Shown: positions 40,799 to 50,999, counted from the stretch's first letter. The stretch is 64,000 nt of DNA from Acidimicrobiaceae bacterium (GCA_003151955.1 PLZB01000085.1:34167-98166); one strand, 5' to 3'. Notes: a model not told the origin generated them from the sequence alone. A program made the numbers and translations.

Positions 40799-41038
40799 TC
40801 ACGCCAGGTCCAGGTCTTGGGCGGCCACCTCGGCGGCCAGCGCGGCATAGCCACCGACCTCCTCGATGGCGTCGCGTAGCATGGCCCGGAGACCTCGGCC
40901 CGTAGGGACGATGAGCAGGGCGTCGCCCAGATCGGCAATCTCGACAGAGCCGCCCGCAGTCAGGTTCCAGCGGCGCCTGACATCATCCGGCATCGCCAGC
41001 CAGCCACTGCTGGAGACCCGGAGGTCGGCAATGGACAT
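40799..41038 (-). CDS. orphan AbrB/VapB-type antitoxin
   Basis: 79 residues. The N-terminal swapped-hairpin domain reads LRVSSSGWLAMPDDVRRRWN, then GGSVEIADLGDALLIVP, and the C-terminal part (RAMLRDAIEEVGGYAALAAE) would bind a toxin. It is clearly paralogous to the antitoxin at 59267 (shared RVSxSGxxxxP, VRxRWxL, GGxVExxDLG). No intact toxin follows it. It may persist as a regulator or as protection against another toxin. Confidence 0.75.
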   Translation of the reverse strand: MSIADLRVSSSGWLAMPDDVRRRWNLTAGGSVEIADLGDALLIVPTGRGLRAMLRDAIEEVGGYAALAAEVAAQDLDLA

Positions 41039-41044
41039 GCATCC

Positions 41045-41050
41045 ATGGTA
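41045..41050 (-). promoter_or_regulatory. -10 element TACCAT for the orphan antitoxin
   Basis: Minus-strand TACCAT, 6-base gap to the ATG at 41038. Confidence 0.4.
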
Positions 41051-41224
41051 CCGACGGGAGGTGTCGGGATGAGGCGAGGTGCATGGCCATGCCGGACCAG
41101 CCGTCTCCGACTCGTCCACGACCGGAGGATCCGCTACGTGATGGTGAGCGGAATGGCCCACATCCCCTCCGGCGCCCTCGACGAGTAGCGGGCCAAGGCC
41201 TCCTGAACCAGAGATCCCTGATGG

Positions 41225-41461
41225 CTACGGGGTGCAGAGCACCCGGTCGGCCCAGGACCTTCTCCTCGACGGTGGCGCCGCCGCCGGTCTCCTGGAGGGC
41301 CCGGGCCAGGAGGGCATCCCAGCTGGCGACGTCGTCCAGGCGATGTCGACGGCGTGCCGGACGAACGAGGACACGCTCGATGCCCGCCCGGATCCGACGA
41401 GGGCGCCGCTACCGTCGAGTTGGGCTTCGTCGAAGGTGACGGTGCCCTTCCTCGTCGCCAT
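41225..41461 (-). pseudogene. frameshifted antitoxin-like gene (CopG/ParD-type)
   Basis: The frame starts MATRKGTVTFDEAQLDGSGA and SSVSSFVRHAVDIA, typical of short ribbon-helix-helix antitoxins. The expected continuation LDDVASWDALLARALQETGG is found in a different frame, and the expected end (WADRVLC) returns to the first frame. Two compensating frame changes are therefore needed, so the gene is degraded. No toxin follows. Confidence 0.5.
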
Positions 41462-41519
41462 GCCGACGATGTACGGGAACCGGGACGCCCGGCTCCCGGG
41501 CCCGGCGACAACCGTGGGT

Positions 41520-41525
41520 TAGCGT
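41520..41525 (+). promoter_or_regulatory. -10 element TAGCGT for the 41532 gene
   Basis: TAGCGT, 6-base gap to the ATG at 41532. Confidence 0.5.
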
Positions 41526-41531
41526 CGACCC

Positions 41532-43676
41532 ATGGGCTCCCCCTGGACGTTCTCGGAGCAGCCGACCCTCATCGACCAGTCGAGCGGGACGGTCACCCTC
41601 GTCGACGAATCGACCTTCACCATCTCGGGCCGGATCGGGGACATGATGGCCGGGACGGCCCAGGGGCTCTTCGTCCGGGACACCCGGATCCTGTCCCGGT
41701 TCGAGGTCCTCCTGAACGGGGACCGGCCCCAGCCCCTCGCCGCCGTGGTCGAGGAGCCCTTCTCGGCCACCTTCGTGGCCCGGACCACCCCCCGGGCCGG
41801 CCGGGACTCCTCCTCTGTCATGGTCTTCCGGTCCCGGCACGTGGGCCAGGGGATGCGGGAGGACATCACTCTCCGGAACTTCGGGGACGAGCCCACCTTC
41901 TGCTCCCTCGAGGTCTTCTTCGACTCCGACTTCGCCGACCTCTTCGCCGTGAAGGAGGGCCGGGGCGGGGATCCCGACGCCCTCGTCACCCGGGAGGCAG
42001 GTCCGGCCGCCGTCCTCCTCTCCTACCGCCGGGGCAGCCAGAGCCGGGGCTGTGAGCTCCACTTCTCCCCGGCCCCCTCGTCCCTGGGCCATGACCAGGC
42101 CGTCTTCGAGACCATCGTCCCCCCCCGGGGGGAGTGGAAGGCCTGCATCGAGGTCCACCCCGTCATCGAGGGGAAGTCGATCGAGCCCCGCTACCGCTGC
42201 GGCCAGCCCCTGGAGCGGGCCGCCCCCAGCGAGCGGCTGGCCCGCTGGCGACGGCAGGTCCCCCAGGTCGAGACCGACGACGAGGGCCTCAAGATGGCCG
42301 TGGCCCGGAGCTCCGAGGACCTCGGGGCCCTCCGGATCTTCGACCCGGACTACCCCGAGCGGATGGTCGTGGCCGCCGGCGCCCCCTGGTTCATGACCGT
42401 CTTCGGTCGGGACTCCCTCCTCACCGCCTGGATGGCCCTCCTCGTCGACCCCGACCTGGCCCTCGGGGTCCTCCAGACCCTGGCCCGGTTCCAGGGGACC
42501 GACATCGACCCGAGGACCGAGGAGCAGCCCGGCCGGATCCTCCACGAGATGCGCTTCGGGGACGCCCCCTCCCTCTCGCTCGGCGGGGGGAGCCTCTACT
42601 ACGGCACGGCCGACGCCACCCCCCTCTTCGTCATGCTCCTGGGGGAGCTCCGCCGCTGGGGCCTGGCCCGGGAGGCCGTCGACGAGCTCCTCCCCAACGC
42701 CGAGCGGGCCCTCGACTGGATCGAGCGCCACGGCGACAGCGACAACGACGGCTACGTCGAGTACCACCGGGCCACCGACCGGGGACTCGCCAACCAGGGC
42801 TGGAAGGACTCCTGGGACGGCATCCGCTATGCGGATGGCAGGGTGGCCCAGGCCCCCATCGCACTCTGCGAGGTCCAGGCCTACGTCTACAGCGCCTACC
42901 TGGCTCGGGCCCACTTCGCCCGGGAGGTCGGCGACGAGCTGACCTTCGACCGCTACAAGGCCAAGGCCACCCGGCTCAAGGCCGACTTCAACCGGGACTT
43001 CTGGCTGGAGGACCGGGGCTGGTTCGCCGTCGGCCTCGACGCCGACAAGCACCCCATCGACTCCCTCACCTCCAACATCGGCCACTGCCTCTGGACCGGG
43101 ATCGTCGACGAGGACAAGGCCCGCCTGGTGGCCGACCGCCTCCTCGGCCCCGAGCTCTTCACCGGCTGGGGGGTCCGGACGCTCGCCTCCACCATGGGGG
43201 GCTACAACCCCATCAGCTACCACTGCGGCTCGGTCTGGCCCCACGACACCGCCATCGTCGCCGCCGGCCTGGCCCGCTACGGCCTCATGGACCACGCCCT
43301 CCGCCTGGTCGGTGGCCTCCTCGACAGCGCCCTCCGGATGGGGGGACGGCTCCCCGAGCTCTTCAGCGGGCTGGACCGGACCGAGTTCCCGGCCCCGGTC
43401 GGCTACCCCACCTCCTGCTCCCCCCAGGCCTGGTCGGCGGCCTCCCCCCTCCTCTGCCTCCGGACCATCCTCCGCCTCGACCCCTGGGTCCCCTACGGGA
43501 AGATCTGGCTGGCCCCCGTCCTCCCCGACCGGATCACCCACCTCAAGGTGGCCGGCATCCCCATGGCCGGCTCCCGGGTCACCGTCGAGGTCGACGGCGA
43601 CGACGTCAACGTCGAGGGCCTTCCCCCCGAGGTCGAGCTCGTCTCCGAGCCCCGCCACCCCGCCACCGCCGTCTGA
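41532..43676 (+). CDS. amylo-alpha-1,6-glucosidase / glycogen-debranching-like protein
   Basis: 714 residues. The N-terminal beta domain (about 10-210) begins with TFTISGRIGDMMAGTAQGLF and VRDTRILSRFEVLLNG, the mark of the GDE_N_bis family. The rest is an alpha/alpha toroid with FMTVFGRDSLLTAWMALL, GKILHEMRFG-like sequence (GRILHEMRFGD), DSDNDGYVEYHRATDRGLANQG, NIGHCLWTGI and YHCGSVWPHDTAIVAAGL. The acidic residues in GRDSLL and the WPHD motif match the glycoside hydrolase active site. Relatives debranch glycogen-like or other alpha-glucans; the substrate is unproven. It is cytoplasmic. A GNAT gene follows 2 bases after its stop. Confidence 0.85.
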   Translation: MGSPWTFSEQPTLIDQSSGTVTLVDESTFTISGRIGDMMAGTAQGLFVRDTRILSRFEVLLNGDRPQPLAAVVEEPFSATFVARTTPRAGRDSSSVMVFRSRHVGQGMREDITLRNFGDEPTFCSLEVFFDSDFADLFAVKEGRGGDPDALVTREAGPAAVLLSYRRGSQSRGCELHFSPAPSSLGHDQAVFETIVPPRGEWKACIEVHPVIEGKSIEPRYRCGQPLERAAPSERLARWRRQVPQVETDDEGLKMAVARSSEDLGALRIFDPDYPERMVVAAGAPWFMTVFGRDSLLTAWMALLVDPDLALGVLQTLARFQGTDIDPRTEEQPGRILHEMRFGDAPSLSLGGGSLYYGTADATPLFVMLLGELRRWGLAREAVDELLPNAERALDWIERHGDSDNDGYVEYHRATDRGLANQGWKDSWDGIRYADGRVAQAPIALCEVQAYVYSAYLARAHFAREVGDELTFDRYKAKATRLKADFNRDFWLEDRGWFAVGLDADKHPIDSLTSNIGHCLWTGIVDEDKARLVADRLLGPELFTGWGVRTLASTMGGYNPISYHCGSVWPHDTAIVAAGLARYGLMDHALRLVGGLLDSALRMGGRLPELFSGLDRTEFPAPVGYPTSCSPQAWSAASPLLCLRTILRLDPWVPYGKIWLAPVLPDRITHLKVAGIPMAGSRVTVEVDGDDVNVEGLPPEVELVSEPRHPATAV

Positions 43677-43678
43677 CC

Positions 43679-44191
43679 GTGGCCGCCCGAGCCAAGCCCC
43701 TCGTCCGGCCCGCCCTCGACAGCGACGCCGACGGCATCATCGCCCTGGTCGAGTCCTGCTGGTCCGAGTACGAGGGCTGCGTCATGGACCTCGAGGTCGA
43801 GATGGCCCATCTCCGGTGGGTGGCCTCCCACTACGCCGAGGCCGGCGGCGGGGCCTGGCTGGCGGTGGCTCCGGGTGGGGCGTCTCCGGGGGGGACCGTG
43901 GTCGGCTCGGTGGCCTGGAACCCCGTCGGTCCCGGGACCGCCGAGCTCCACCTCCTCTACGTGGCCGGCCCGGCCCGGCACCGGGGCCTCGGGGCCCGGC
44001 TCGTCCGCCTGGTCGAGGCCACGGCCCGCCGCCGGGGGGCCGACCGGCTCGAGCTCTGGAGCGACACCAGGTTCCTCGACGCCCACCGTCTCTACCGGAC
44101 CCTCGGCTACGAGAAGCTCCCCGAGGTCCGGGAGCTCCACGACCTCTCCCATTCCTCCGAGTTCCACTTCACCCGGTCCCTGGCCCGCTGA
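43679..44191 (+). CDS. GNAT-family N-acetyltransferase
   Basis: 170 residues from a GTG. The acetyl-CoA binding region is LHLLYVAGPARHRGLGARLVRL (Arg/Gln-x-x-Gly-x-Gly/Ala loop), followed by DRLELWSDTRFLDAHRLYRTLGYEKL. The N-terminus (LVRPALDSDADGIIALVESC) is also typical. The acceptor is unknown. Only 2 bases separate it from the debranching-like gene, so they are co-translated. Confidence 0.82.
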   Translation: MAARAKPLVRPALDSDADGIIALVESCWSEYEGCVMDLEVEMAHLRWVASHYAEAGGGAWLAVAPGGASPGGTVVGSVAWNPVGPGTAELHLLYVAGPARHRGLGARLVRLVEATARRRGADRLELWSDTRFLDAHRLYRTLGYEKLPEVRELHDLSHSSEFHFTRSLAR

Positions 44192-44207
44192 GGGACCGGC
44201 CCGCGGC

Positions 44208-46718
44208 TCACCGTCTCCAGCGTCGGGCCGGGCGGCCCATCTCGGCCCCAGCCTCGTCTTCGGCCGTGGCCCGGCCCTGGATTGCCCCGAACCGGTCGGC
44301 CACGAACCGGGCCCGGGCGGTCACCGAGTGGCGAGCCTCGACGTCGGCCCGGGCTACAGCCCCAACGGCGGACGCCTTCCGGGGATCGCCGGCCACCTGC
44401 CGGAGGAGCTCGACGGCGGCGTCGAGGTCGGGCTCGGCCCAGGCGAACCCCTCGGGGTAGGGGGGGCAGCCGGCCGGGACCGTCCCGGGCCGGAAGGGGA
44501 CCAGGAAGCTGTTCTCCTCCGTCATGAAGTCGAGGTTCCCCCCGTAGCCGGTGGCGATGACGGGCTTCCCGAGGGCCATGGCCTCGCCCAGACTCAGTCC
44601 GAACCCCTCGGACCGGTGGAGGGAGACGAAGCAGTCGGCCGCCGCCATCAGGGCCCCGTTGTCGGCGGCGTCGAGGACCCGGTCGACGATCACGACGTCG
44701 GGTCGGGCGGCGGCGGCCCACCGGAGGCGGGCCAGGTCGTCGGCACCGGAGGACCCGTTGATCGCCTTCACCACCAGGGTCGGGCCCTGGCCCGGGGGAA
44801 AGGCCCGGCTGAAGGCCTCGATGAGACCGACGGGGTTCTTCCGCTCCATGACGCTCAGGAGGTCGAAGGAGAAGAGGAAGTACGGTCCTTCTCCCAGACC
44901 CAGGGCGGCCCGGTCCAGCTGCTCGGCCACCGGCGGGGCCACGATGGGGAGGGAGAAGGTGTGGACCGGCTTCGTCGACACCGGTGCGATGGCCCGATGC
45001 ATGAATTCGCTCACGGCCCAGACCTCGTCGACGAGATCCGTCCACGCCCGGCAGCCCGGAGGTGCCTCCTCCAGCTCCCAGGCCCACAGCCAGATGGTGG
45101 TCCGACCCTCGAAGAAGTCGGAGCCGACCTCGGTCCGGAACCCGTCCAGGAGGGTGCCGTCCACGCAGATCACGTTGGTGTCGAGGTCCCACCCATGGTC
45201 CCCGCCTTCCGGGGCCGGCTGGCCCAGACGGGCCGGCGAGGCGAGGGACTCGACCGTGGCCAGCTCGATGCCGGCCGTGGCCACGGTCCGGGCCGTCAGC
45301 CGGGCCAGCTCCCCCATCCCCTGCTCGGCCCGGAGGTACCCGGCCACCGTGATGCCGGGTCGCAGCCGCCCGGGCGGTGCCCACCCCCCTCCGGGAGGCT
45401 CCCCGGAGCCGGCCTGCCAGGCCCCCATCAGCCTGGGGTCGTAGGCGCCGCGCCCGATGTCGGCCCGGGCCCAGGACAGGAAGCCCGGATAGTCCTTCCC
45501 GGTCGGCTCGGGGTAGATCGGGTGGAGATCGGGCCGGGCCAGGTAGAGCCGCTCCTGGTAGCGGGTCAGCCGGCCCCGGGCCAGGGGCGCCGGGGCGGCG
45601 GGCTGGTTGAGCTCCTCGAGCAGGGTGTCGGTGGCGGCCGGGTCGGAGGGGTCGGGGGGCAGCGGCCGCTCGCCCCGGGCGGCGGCCTCCAGCCACTCCC
45701 GGTAGAGGTACCGGAAGGCGGGATCGACGGTGATCCCGCCGGCGGTGGTCCCGAACCGATCGGGAAGCCCGGCCCCGCCGCCGCCGGCGTCCAGGAGCTC
45801 ATGGCCGTAGTCGCCGTGGAGACGGGCCAAGGCCGGATCGTCCGGGAGGGAGACCCGGGGCCGGGCCCCGGCGGCCGGCCCGAGCCGCCAGGGCGCATCG
45901 GGGTCGTAGCCGCTGAAGTCGACGCAGCGCAGCGGCGCCCCGTCGACCGACCAGGAGCCTCCCGACCAGGTCAGGGTCCGTTCGTGGAGGTTGCGGGCCG
46001 ACAGGCAGTAGCCGGCGTCGGCCAGGACCCGGGCCCCTGAGGTCCCGGCCAGGAGGTCCAGCCACCGTTCCCCCGCCCCCGGCGCCCACCCCCCCACCGC
46101 CCATCCCCCCGGCCCCCGCCCGTCTCCCGCCTCGACCCGGAGCCGGTCCTGCTCGAGCTCGAGGAGGTGGGCGGAAGGGGCGGACACGGCCAGGAAGCCC
46201 GGGTGGATGACGCCGGCGGCCAGGACGTCCTCCCCGGTCGGGGTCCGGCCGTCGAGGGGGACGGGCCGGATGACCTGGGGGACGACGACGATCCCGTGAC
46301 GCCGCACCAGCTCCTCCAGGCCGTCGAGCGGTCCGTAGAGGGCCATGGCGGGATGGAGGAAGAGGGCGGCCGGGCTCCCCCCGGCCAGGAGGGCCTGCAG
46401 CAGCCAGGGCCGCAGCGCGCCGACGACCGTCCGGGTCCCGGCCGCGACGGCCATCCGACCCACGAGGCCAGGGTCGACTCCGACATCGGCGGGACCGAGG
46501 ACCGCGCACCCGGGGAGTCCGGCTCCATCCCCGCCCTGGTCCCCATCGACGAGGAGCACCGTCAGGCGGCCGCCCGCCCCGGCGGCGGCGAGGGACTGGG
46601 CCAGGACCCGGACCCGGGGGAGGTCGGCCAAGAGGGCGACCGTCCCGACGGCGAGACCCCCCCGGGGTGCCCCCAGGCCGCCACCGCCGTCGTCGTCGAG
46701 GGGTCCGGTCGTGGCCAT
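44208..46718 (-). CDS. large fused glycosyltransferase (GT-A-like plus GT4)
   Basis: 836 residues. The N-terminal 330 residues look like a nucleotide-sugar-type alpha/beta domain (RLTVLLVDGDQGG, FLHPAMALYGPLDGLEELVR, GVIHPGFLAVS, LRCVDFSGYDPDAPW). A helical linker with LNQPAAPA and YREWLEAAARG follows. The C-terminal 400 residues are a GT-B enzyme of family GT4: ITVAGYLRAEQGMGELARL, ERKNPVGLIEAFSRAF, and the donor site SEGFGLSLGEAMALGKPVIA. The two-module arrangement suggests a bifunctional enzyme in extracellular polysaccharide or glycolipid synthesis. It is convergent with the GNAT gene and divergent from the FGGY kinase. Confidence 0.8.
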   Translation of the reverse strand: MATTGPLDDDGGGGLGAPRGGLAVGTVALLADLPRVRVLAQSLAAAGAGGRLTVLLVDGDQGGDGAGLPGCAVLGPADVGVDPGLVGRMAVAAGTRTVVGALRPWLLQALLAGGSPAALFLHPAMALYGPLDGLEELVRRHGIVVVPQVIRPVPLDGRTPTGEDVLAAGVIHPGFLAVSAPSAHLLELEQDRLRVEAGDGRGPGGWAVGGWAPGAGERWLDLLAGTSGARVLADAGYCLSARNLHERTLTWSGGSWSVDGAPLRCVDFSGYDPDAPWRLGPAAGARPRVSLPDDPALARLHGDYGHELLDAGGGGAGLPDRFGTTAGGITVDPAFRYLYREWLEAAARGERPLPPDPSDPAATDTLLEELNQPAAPAPLARGRLTRYQERLYLARPDLHPIYPEPTGKDYPGFLSWARADIGRGAYDPRLMGAWQAGSGEPPGGGWAPPGRLRPGITVAGYLRAEQGMGELARLTARTVATAGIELATVESLASPARLGQPAPEGGDHGWDLDTNVICVDGTLLDGFRTEVGSDFFEGRTTIWLWAWELEEAPPGCRAWTDLVDEVWAVSEFMHRAIAPVSTKPVHTFSLPIVAPPVAEQLDRAALGLGEGPYFLFSFDLLSVMERKNPVGLIEAFSRAFPPGQGPTLVVKAINGSSGADDLARLRWAAAARPDVVIVDRVLDAADNGALMAAADCFVSLHRSEGFGLSLGEAMALGKPVIATGYGGNLDFMTEENSFLVPFRPGTVPAGCPPYPEGFAWAEPDLDAAVELLRQVAGDPRKASAVGAVARADVEARHSVTARARFVADRFGAIQGRATAEDEAGAEMGRPARRWRR

Positions 46719-46749
46719 CCCGCCAGTCTGGCCCGGGAAGGGCCGGCGG

Positions 46750-46755
46750 TATGCT
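46750..46755 (+). promoter_or_regulatory. -10 element TATGCT for the FGGY kinase
   Basis: TATGCT, 6-base gap to the ATG at 46762. Confidence 0.5.
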
Positions 46756-46761
46756 CCCCCG

Positions 46762-48381
46762 ATGTCCGACGCCGCCTCCGTCGCGTCCCTGAAGGAGGGG
46801 CTCTCGCCCGGGGACACCCACGTCCTGGCCATCGACCTCGGCACCGGCGGCCCCAAGGTGGCCCTGGTCTCGGCCACGGGCCGGGTGGCGGCCAGCGCCT
46901 TCGAGCCGGTCGAGATGCAGCTCCTCCCGGGTGGGGGGGCCGAGCAGGACCCGGCCGCCTGGTGGGCGGCGATCGCCGCCTCGTCCCGGCGGATCCTGGC
47001 CGAGGGGGTCGTCCCCGTCGACCACATCGTCGGCGTCGGCTGCACGGCCCAGTGGTCGGGGACAGTTGCCTGCGACGCCGAGGGGACCCCCCTCCGGCCC
47101 GCCGTCACCTGGATGGACTCCCGTGGCAACACCGCCATCCGCAAGCAGATGGCCGGCACCGTCAACGTCCTCGGCTACGACGCCCGCAAGATCCAGCGCT
47201 GGGTCCGGCTGACGGGCGGGGCACCGAGCCACTCGGGGAAGGACCCGGTGGCCCACATCCTGTGGATCCGGGACCAGGAGCCGGACGTCTACCGGGCCAC
47301 CCACAAGTTCCTCGAACCTGTCGACTGGCTCAACCAGCAGCTCACCGGCCGGTTCGCCGCCTCCCACGACACCATCGTGATGCACTGGGTCACCGACAAC
47401 CGGACGATCGGCGCCGTCGCCTACGACCCCACCCTCCTCCAGATGGCCGGCCTGGAGCGGTCCAAGCTCCCCGATCTCGTCCCTTCCGCCTCGGTCATCG
47501 GGGAGCTCCGGGCCAGTGCCGCCGACGATCTCGGCCTCCCTCCCGGCCTGCCCGTCACCACCGGCTCCTCCGACGTCCACTCGGCCGCCGTCGGCTCGGG
47601 GGCCGTGGCTGACTTCCAGCCCCACCTCTACATCGGGACCTCGTCGTGGATCTCCTGCCACGTCCCGTTCAAGAAGACGGCCATCACCTCCAACGTCGCC
47701 TCCATCCCGGCCTCCATCCCCGGCCGCTACCTTGTCGCCGACGAGCACGAGACGGCCGGGGCCTGCCTCACCTTCCTGGCCGAGAACCTCCTCTTCCCCG
47801 ATGACGCCCTGGCCACCCCCCGGCCCGAGGGGAACCTCTACAAGCTCCTCGACGAGGTCGCCGCCGGGGTCCCGGCCGGGGCCAACCGGGTCCTCTTCAC
47901 CCCCTGGCTCAACGGGGAGCGCTCCCCGGTCGACGACCACACCATCCGGGGCGGCTTCCACAACCTCTCCCTCTCCACCCGCCGGGCCGACCTCGTCCGG
48001 GCCGTCTACGAGGGGGTGGCCTTCAACTCCCGCTGGCTCCTCGGGGCCGTCGAGAAGTTCGTCGACCGGCCCTTCTCCTCCCTGGCTTTCATCGGGGGGG
48101 GAGCCAACTCCGACGTCTGGTCCCAGATCCACGCCGATGTCACCGGCCGGACCATCCGGCCCGTCGTCGACCCGGTCATGGCCAACGTCCGGGGGGCGGG
48201 GCTCCTCACCCTGCTGGCCCTGGGCCGGGTCGAGGTGGCCGACATCCCGGCCATGGTCGAGGTCCGGGCCACCTTCCGGCCCGATCCCGACAACCGGGCC
48301 GTCTACGACGAGCTCTTCGCCGAGTTCGTCAACCTCTACAAGCAGACGAAGGCCATCCACAAGCGGCTGAACCGCTTCTGA
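46762..48381 (+). CDS. FGGY-family carbohydrate kinase
   Basis: 539 residues with the ASKHA fold. The phosphate-1 loop is [15 protein letters not shown], the substrate-facing motif is [16 protein letters not shown] and TWMDSRGN, the middle has [17 protein letters not shown], and the adenosine motif is [18 protein letters not shown] (GGGxxSxxW-like). It phosphorylates a pentose, polyol or related sugar; xylulokinase-like is the closest impression but no sugar dehydrogenase, isomerase or transporter is nearby. The N-terminus has a 20-residue extension. Confidence 0.85.
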   Translation: MSDAASVASLKEGLSPGDTHVLAIDLGTGGPKVALVSATGRVAASAFEPVEMQLLPGGGAEQDPAAWWAAIAASSRRILAEGVVPVDHIVGVGCTAQWSGTVACDAEGTPLRPAVTWMDSRGNTAIRKQMAGTVNVLGYDARKIQRWVRLTGGAPSHSGKDPVAHILWIRDQEPDVYRATHKFLEPVDWLNQQLTGRFAASHDTIVMHWVTDNRTIGAVAYDPTLLQMAGLERSKLPDLVPSASVIGELRASAADDLGLPPGLPVTTGSSDVHSAAVGSGAVADFQPHLYIGTSSWISCHVPFKKTAITSNVASIPASIPGRYLVADEHETAGACLTFLAENLLFPDDALATPRPEGNLYKLLDEVAAGVPAGANRVLFTPWLNGERSPVDDHTIRGGFHNLSLSTRRADLVRAVYEGVAFNSRWLLGAVEKFVDRPFSSLAFIGGGANSDVWSQIHADVTGRTIRPVVDPVMANVRGAGLLTLLALGRVEVADIPAMVEVRATFRPDPDNRAVYDELFAEFVNLYKQTKAIHKRLNRF

Positions 48382-48391
48382 GGGTGTCGAC

Positions 48392-49969
48392 GTGAAGCCG
48401 AGTCGGGCACCGGGGATCCTGGCCGGACGGCGGAGACGGGCCGTGCCGGCCGGACTGGTCGTCGTCGCCGTGCTGGCCGCCTGCGGGGGTGGATCGGGCA
48501 CCGCCGCCACCACCACGACCTCCCCCTCGGGCCTGGAGCGGGTGTCGGGCGGGCCGACGGGGAGCTACCTCGTCCCGGCCGGCATCCACAAGATCAAGCA
48601 CGTGATCGTGATCCAGCAGGAGAACCGGTCGTTCGACTCCTACTTCGGTACCTTCCCCGGTGCCGACGGGATCCCGATGGCCAACGGCACACCCACGGTC
48701 TGCGTGGGCGATCCGGCCACGGGGTCCTGTGTGGCGCCGTTCGTCGACCACGCCGACGTGAACGGGGGTGGTCCCCACTCCCAGGTCAACGCCACCGCCG
48801 ATATCGACGGGACGAAGATGGACGGCTTCATCGGCCAGGCCGAGTCGGGCCGGAAGGGCTGCCTGGACCCGACCGACCCGGCCTGCTCCAACTCGGCCAC
48901 CCCGGATGTGATGGGGTACCACACCGGGACCGACATCCCGAACTACTGGGCCTACGCGTCGGACTTCGTCCTCCAGGACCAGATGTTCGAGCCGAACGCC
49001 TCCTGGAGCCTGCCCTCCCACCTCTTCCTGGTCTCGGAGTGGTCGGCCTTCTGCACCACCCACGACAACCCCGCCAGTTGCTCGAACTCCGTCCAGACCC
49101 GGCCGGCGGAGCGCCCGGCCAACGTCCCGGCCGTCTACGGCGGGCGGAGCGGCCCGGCCAGTGCCGGCAAGAAGGCCGACCAGCCGGTCTTCGCCTGGAC
49201 CGACCTGACCTATCTCCTCTACAAGGCCCACGTCAGTTGGGGCTACTACGTGGTGAGCGGATCCGAGCCGGACTGTGAGAACCCCGCCGCCGAGAGCTGC
49301 CCCGCCGTTGGTCAGAAGTCGAGCACCCCGGGGATCTGGAACCCGCTGCCCTGGTTCGACACCGTGAAGGCCGACAACCAGCTCGGGAACATCCAGTCCG
49401 TGGACAGGTTCTACGCCGCCGCCAAGGCGGGGACGCTGCCGGCGGTGTCCTGGGTGGTCCCCTCGAACGCCGTGAGCGAGCACCCCCCCTCCCCGGTGAG
49501 CGCCGGACAGAGCTATGTGACCAGCCTGGTCAACGCCGTGATGACCGGCCCCGACTGGGCCTCGACGGCCATCTTCCTGGCCTGGGACGACTGGGGCGGC
49601 TTCTACGACCACGTCGTCCCGCCCACCGTCGACCAGAACGGCTACGGGCTGCGGGTCCCGGGCCTCCTGATCAGCCCCTACGCCAGGGCCGGGACCGTCG
49701 ACCACCAGATCCTGAGCTTCGACGCCTATGACAAGTTCATCGAGGACGACTTCCTGAACGGTCAGCGCCTCGACCCGGCCACCGACGGCCGACCCGACCC
49801 GAGACCCGACGTCCGGGAGAACGAGGCCCTCCTCGGGAACCTGACCGACGAGTTCGACTTCAACCAGCGGCCGCTGCCTCCGGTGGTCCTCCCCGTGAAC
49901 CCGGTGACGACCCTGACGCGGACGCCGGCCCCGACCGGGACGACGACCTCCACGACCACCGGTGGGTAG
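48392..49969 (+). CDS. secreted lipoprotein phosphoesterase (phospholipase C / acid phosphatase family)
   Basis: 525 residues from a GTG. A lipoprotein signal ([11 protein letters not shown]) is followed by a Thr/Ser linker. The phosphoesterase domain begins with [20 protein letters not shown], the metal-binding ENRSFD motif shared by bacterial phospholipases C and acid phosphatases. Later motifs are [40 protein letters not shown] and [11 protein letters not shown]. It would hydrolyse phospholipid or other phosphate esters outside the cell. A Thr/Pro-rich tail (TTSTTTGG) ends the protein. Confidence 0.88.
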   Translation: MKPSRAPGILAGRRRRAVPAGLVVVAVLAACGGGSGTAATTTTSPSGLERVSGGPTGSYLVPAGIHKIKHVIVIQQENRSFDSYFGTFPGADGIPMANGTPTVCVGDPATGSCVAPFVDHADVNGGGPHSQVNATADIDGTKMDGFIGQAESGRKGCLDPTDPACSNSATPDVMGYHTGTDIPNYWAYASDFVLQDQMFEPNASWSLPSHLFLVSEWSAFCTTHDNPASCSNSVQTRPAERPANVPAVYGGRSGPASAGKKADQPVFAWTDLTYLLYKAHVSWGYYVVSGSEPDCENPAAESCPAVGQKSSTPGIWNPLPWFDTVKADNQLGNIQSVDRFYAAAKAGTLPAVSWVVPSNAVSEHPPSPVSAGQSYVTSLVNAVMTGPDWASTAIFLAWDDWGGFYDHVVPPTVDQNGYGLRVPGLLISPYARAGTVDHQILSFDAYDKFIEDDFLNGQRLDPATDGRPDPRPDVRENEALLGNLTDEFDFNQRPLPPVVLPVNPVTTLTRTPAPTGTTTSTTTGG

Positions 49970-49993
49970 TTCCCCGGCGACCTCCGGCCCGGG

Positions 49994-50992
49994 TCAGGCG
50001 GGCGGGGCCGTCGGCGGGACTGCGATGAAGGCGGCACCGAGTTGGTCGGCCAGCACCTCGAGGGCCTCGACGTCGTCGGCGGTCACCGGGAGCTGGCCGG
50101 AGTGGGCCAGGACGACGAACCCGACCGTCTGGGTCCCGGCGACCAGGGAGAGGACCACCACGGCCCTGGCCCCACTGCTCCGGAGCGAGGCCCCGATGCC
50201 GAAGCCGTGGTTGGTGTCGGCTCCGGCGCTGTAGCAGGAGCGGACGTCGGTCACGAGGCCGGCCAGGCCGACGAGATCCCACTCGGAGAGGGCGGCGAGG
50301 GCCGGTGCCAGCGGTCCGGAGGCCGCCACGACCAGGGGAGGGGCACCGGCGGTGAGGACAACGCAGCCGGAGTCCATCCCGGCCGTCTCCTGGATGGCGG
50401 CCAGGGCCGCCGGGGCGCTGTCGGTGCCTCGGGGCAGCCGGGAGATCGCCACCGACGCCGTGGCGGCGCGTTGCCAGGCCGTCCCGGCGTCGGCGAGGCC
50501 GAGCTCTCCGATCCGTCGGCCCACCAGCTCGGCGCACCACTCCACCGTGGCCCGGGTATCGGCCGGGAGGAGGCTCAGGGACTCCACGTTCAGGGCGCCC
50601 GCAGGGCGGCCGTCGACGGCGATGGGGACGCAGATCTCCGAGATCACCCCGGGGATGGCCTCCCGGTAGCCGGGATGGCGCCGGACGTCGTCGACGACGA
50701 TGGTCCGGGCCTCGTCCCAGGCCCGGCCGGTGATACCGGCCCGGGCCGACATCCCGTCGAGGACCTGCCAGAGGCCCCGCTGGGCCATGCAGCGGAGGGC
50801 CCCCCGCCGCTCCAGGTAGACGCTCGGCATGCAGTCACCCCGGCGGAACAGGACCTGGGCCACCAGCTCGCAGACGGTCTTGGCGTCCGTGGCCCGGGCC
50901 ACGGCCTCGACGAGACGGTGATCCCGGCGGCCGAGCTCCTCGGCCGACCGGGACGGGAGGTCCTCGCCGGGTGGTGCGCTGAGGTCGGCCAC
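49994..50992 (-). CDS. tandem GAF-domain protein, 3' part of a broken EAL-GAF gene
   Basis: 332 residues starting at a GTG (VADLSAPP). Two GAF domains: about 25-155 (CMPSVYLERRGALRCMAQRG, ICVPIAVDGRPAGALNVES) and about 170-325 (GCVVLTAGAPPLVVAASGPL, AVVVLSLVAGTQTVGFVVLA). GAF domains sense small ligands or redox state. The EAL fragment directly upstream lies in another frame, and the central part of the EAL domain is missing. The pair probably arose from one EAL-GAF protein by deletion. The GAF part may still be translated from its own GTG. Confidence 0.65.
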   Translation of the reverse strand: MADLSAPPGEDLPSRSAEELGRRDHRLVEAVARATDAKTVCELVAQVLFRRGDCMPSVYLERRGALRCMAQRGLWQVLDGMSARAGITGRAWDEARTIVVDDVRRHPGYREAIPGVISEICVPIAVDGRPAGALNVESLSLLPADTRATVEWCAELVGRRIGELGLADAGTAWQRAATASVAISRLPRGTDSAPAALAAIQETAGMDSGCVVLTAGAPPLVVAASGPLAPALAALSEWDLVGLAGLVTDVRSCYSAGADTNHGFGIGASLRSSGARAVVVLSLVAGTQTVGFVVLAHSGQLPVTADDVEALEVLADQLGAAFIAVPPTAPPA

Positions 50993-50999
50993 CTCGGGC

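Noticed and set aside
41409..43658. A 749-codon minus-strand open frame
   Set aside because: Antisense of the debranching-like gene, whose family motifs are clear on the plus strand.
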